A DNA stretch of 64,000 nucleotides from BQWY01 sp046351095 (GTDB taxonomy: Bacteria > Nitrospirota > Nitrospiria > Nitrospirales > Nitrospiraceae). Below the pieces are notes generated by a model that was not told the origin of the DNA, searched no databases, and saw nothing but the letters and a program-made list of their open reading frames with translations. The DNA is taken from contig JAXLZC010000001.1 of assembly GCA_046351095.1 (NCBI GenBank), positions 2,046,001-2,110,000 on the forward strand. Direction: 5' to 3'. Positions 62,035 through 64,000 of this stretch are shown here, one piece after another. Numbering within the stretch: position 1 is the stretch's first letter; each line of letters starts with the position of its first letter. Made by a program: the position numbers and the translations under genes.

Positions 62035-63428
62035 GACTGTCGTTCCACGGCGCTGCGCGCTCCGTCACCGGCAGCCGACATCTGTTGGAAGCGGGCGAGA
62101 CCCGGCTCTTGCTCGACTGCGGCATGTTTCAAGGCTCGCGCGGCGAAGCGGATCGCCGCAATCGGAATATGGGCTTCGACGCGAAGTGCCTCACCGGCGT
62201 CGTCCTGTCGCATGCACACATCGACCATTCGGGCGTGCTCCCCGTCCTCACGAAGCACGGGTTCAAGGGGCACGTGCACGCGACGGATGCGACCTGCGAC
62301 TTGACGAAGGTCATGCTTGAGGATTCCGCCCGCATCCAGGAGCAGGACTGCAGTTACGTCAATCGGCACGAGCGTCGGCGCGACCGCGAATGTCGCGAGC
62401 CGATCTACACCAGCGACGACGTGGACGCCATCGTGCGTCGGTTCGTCGGCCACGGCTACCACGAGCCGTTTAGGGTCGATCGCAACACGACCGTGCAGTT
62501 GTACGATGCGGGCCATATCCTCGGCTCGACCGCCGTCCACGTGACGCTCGGCAATCGCGGCGCCACCCGCACCGTCCTGTTCAGCGGCGACCTCGGCCGG
62601 TCGAACATGCCGATTCTGCGCGATCCTGATCCACCGCCGTCGGCGGACATCCTCATCCTCGAATCGACCTATGGCGACCGCTACCACGACAAGGACGCGC
62701 GGGCGCGCATCGAGCAGGCCAAGGCCATGGTCGCGCACGCCGTCGCCCGCAAGAGCAAGATCATCGTCCCGGCCTTCGCCGTCGGCCGCACGCAAGAATT
62801 GGTGATGCGGATCAAGGCGCTGGTCGCGAGCGGAGAGGTTCCACCGATCCCCATCTACATCGACTCCCCCTTGGCGAATAGGGCGACGGAGATTTTCAGA
62901 CGCCACCAGAATGTCTTCGATGAGGAGACGCTGAAGACGTTCGACGAGACAGGCGATCCGTTCGCCGCGCGGTACATCCACTACGTCTCCAACCCGGAAG
63001 ACAGCAAAAAGCTGAACGAGATGCAGGGCCCCTGCGTGATCATCGCGGCCTCAGGCATGGCGGAAGGCGGCCGTATCGTCCATCACCTGCTGCACGGCAT
63101 CTCGAATCCCGACAACATCATCGCCATCGTCGGCTTCCAAGCGGAACATACGCTCGGGCGAAAGATCGTCGAGGGGTGGGACACGGTACCGATCTTCGGG
63201 CGGCCGATGCCGCTGCGCGCCAGGGTGGAAAAGATGAACGGCTTTTCCGCCCACGCGGATCGCGGCGACCTCTTGGCCTACGTGCGCGCGATGCACCCGA
63301 CGCCGAGCACCATCTTCATCGTGCACGGCGAGGAAAAGCAGGCTCTCTCGCTCGGCGCGGCGATTCAGGGCGAATATCCCGACATCACGATCGAGGTGCC
63401 GCGCAGCGATTCCAGTTATGAACTCTAA
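62031..63428 (+). CDS. Beta-CASP metallo-hydrolase (RNA-specificity MBL fold)
   Basis: 465 residues. Metal ligands in SHAHIDHSGVLP, GHILGSTAVHV and SGDLGR; the beta-CASP inset follows (PAFAVGRTQELV, PIYIDSPLA), then the RMMBL tail with GFSAHADRGDLL. This is the arrangement of bacterial/archaeal CPSF73-like ribonucleases (YsH1/TTHA0252 type), predicted to cut RNA. ATG 62031 is set by the ATGA overlap with the LOG gene. It overlaps the next gene by 11 bases. Confidence 0.9.
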   Translation: MRLSFHGAARSVTGSRHLLEAGETRLLLDCGMFQGSRGEADRRNRNMGFDAKCLTGVVLSHAHIDHSGVLPVLTKHGFKGHVHATDATCDLTKVMLEDSARIQEQDCSYVNRHERRRDRECREPIYTSDDVDAIVRRFVGHGYHEPFRVDRNTTVQLYDAGHILGSTAVHVTLGNRGATRTVLFSGDLGRSNMPILRDPDPPPSADILILESTYGDRYHDKDARARIEQAKAMVAHAVARKSKIIVPAFAVGRTQELVMRIKALVASGEVPPIPIYIDSPLANRATEIFRRHQNVFDEETLKTFDETGDPFAARYIHYVSNPEDSKKLNEMQGPCVIIAASGMAEGGRIVHHLLHGISNPDNIIAIVGFQAEHTLGRKIVEGWDTVPIFGRPMPLRARVEKMNGFSAHADRGDLLAYVRAMHPTPSTIFIVHGEEKQALSLGAAIQGEYPDITIEVPRSDSSYEL

Positions 63429-64000
63429 CCATCCGCTTTTCGTACGCTGCGTTGGTCCGTATACCCTGCTCATGGTTGCGGCGGTCGTTGGTGCGTTTGC
63501 AACCGAGCCGCTGTCGTCAACAGGTGCGACAGCCTTCGCCCAAACATCCCCGCCGACATCGACCTCGGTTCCGCCGCCCACGCCGATCCCCGGTGATGCG
63601 TCACGCGCCCGGGTGCGAGCGCTCGGCATCACCATCGGCCACTACGCCCCGGGACCGTTGAATGCCATCACCGATGTCGCCGGAGTGAAAGTCGGTCACG
63701 TCACGCTCATCGAGGGCGACGGCCCGTTGGTGCCGGGCAAAGGCCCGATCCGCACCGGCGCGACCGTCGTCATTCCACGCGAGAATGTCTGGCACCACAA
63801 AGTGCCGGCCGGCGCATTTGTCTTGAACGGCACCGGAGAAATGACGGGCCTCGCATGGGTCGCAGAGTCCGGCTTTCTCGAATATCCCATAGCACTCACA
63901 AACACCTTGAACATCCCACGTGTCGCGAATGGCGTCATGAGCTGGATGATCAAACACTATCCGGCCATCGGCATCGAAGACGATACGCTCACGCCGGTCG
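63418..64000 (+). CDS. P1-family (DmpA-like) peptidase, 3' end cut by window edge
   Basis: 194 codons visible. A signal peptide (hydrophobic LLMVAAVVGAFA, cleavage near ATAFA-Q, about residue 42) is followed by a Pro/Thr linker. The P1/DmpA block is then clear: NAITDVAGVKVGHVTLIEGD, IRTGATVVIPRE, AFVLNGTGEMTGLAWVAESGF and PIALTNTLNIPRVANG. Family members are self-processing aminopeptidases or amidases; the autocatalytic serine should lie beyond the edge. The start could also be ATG 63472. Confidence 0.88.
   Translation, partial: MNSNHPLFVRCVGPYTLLMVAAVVGAFATEPLSSTGATAFAQTSPPTSTSVPPPTPIPGDASRARVRALGITIGHYAPGPLNAITDVAGVKVGHVTLIEGDGPLVPGKGPIRTGATVVIPRENVWHHKVPAGAFVLNGTGEMTGLAWVAESGFLEYPIALTNTLNIPRVANGVMSWMIKHYPAIGIEDDTLTPV

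Overview
The window is bacterial chromosome, G+C-rich and gene-dense. It most likely comes from Nitrospira or a very close nitrite-oxidising relative. The main evidence is a complete nitrite oxidoreductase pair, nxrA and nxrB (51.7-56.5 kb), of the Nitrospira periplasmic type: a molybdopterin alpha subunit of 1145 residues with a twin-arginine leader, and a 429-residue four-cluster iron-sulfur beta subunit. These would oxidise nitrite to nitrate and pass electrons to the respiratory chain.

Layout. 0-3.4 kb (minus): surface-polysaccharide genes (a Wzt-like ABC ATPase coupled to a glucose-1-phosphate cytidylyltransferase cut by the left edge) and an RluD-type pseudouridine synthase. 3.5-8.6 kb (minus): F1-ATP synthase cluster atpHAGDC without Fo genes. 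8.8-19.7 kb (minus): a classic replication-origin neighbourhood, rpmH-rnpA-yidD-yidC-mnmE-mnmG-rsmG-parA-parB, then two bactofilins and mnmA. It carries two identical 16-bp parS palindromes, one of which forms the first codons of rsmG, and a consensus sigma-70 promoter ahead of rpmH. dnaA is absent and I see no DnaA-box cluster. 20.1-32.9 kb (plus): envelope lipoproteins including an L,D-transpeptidase-like protein whose catalytic cysteine appears lost, a sugar-phosphate block (pgi, pgl, glk, rpiA), a probable Tat-exported M1 aminopeptidase and a large AsmA/DUF748 protein. 33-41.5 kb: a YbbAP-like ABC transporter divergent from a TesA-like esterase, a 58-residue membrane protein, a SWIM zinc-finger protein, a ChaN-like lipoprotein and an unrecognised protein. 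41.7-47.5 kb: a moxR-DUF58-transglutaminase operon converging on a threonine dehydratase gene.

47.5-50.9 kb is a visibly A+T-richer accessory island: an HNH nuclease divergent from a cytosine-5 DNA methyltransferase plus Vsr (a complete type II restriction-modification set), and a small HTH protein. A tRNA-Gly(GCC) gene follows, then a 570-bp leader region of nxrA that carries a good sigma-54 (-24/-12) promoter match. After nxrB and its strong terminator come four small unknown genes, a Trm112-like protein, a DUF502 membrane protein, an acetyltransferase, two tandem BamE-like lipoproteins, a LOG-family protein, a beta-CASP metallo-hydrolase and a P1 (DmpA-like) peptidase cut by the right edge.

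The clearest leads are the overlapping sigma-54-like registers before nxrA, the Asp-for-Cys substitution in the predicted FS0 site of NxrA, the parS-encoded N-terminus of RsmG, the degenerate L,D-transpeptidase and the face-to-face restriction-modification promoters sharing a repeat. I did not find a convincing wholly new multi-gene system. All family calls are read from motifs; no database search was run.
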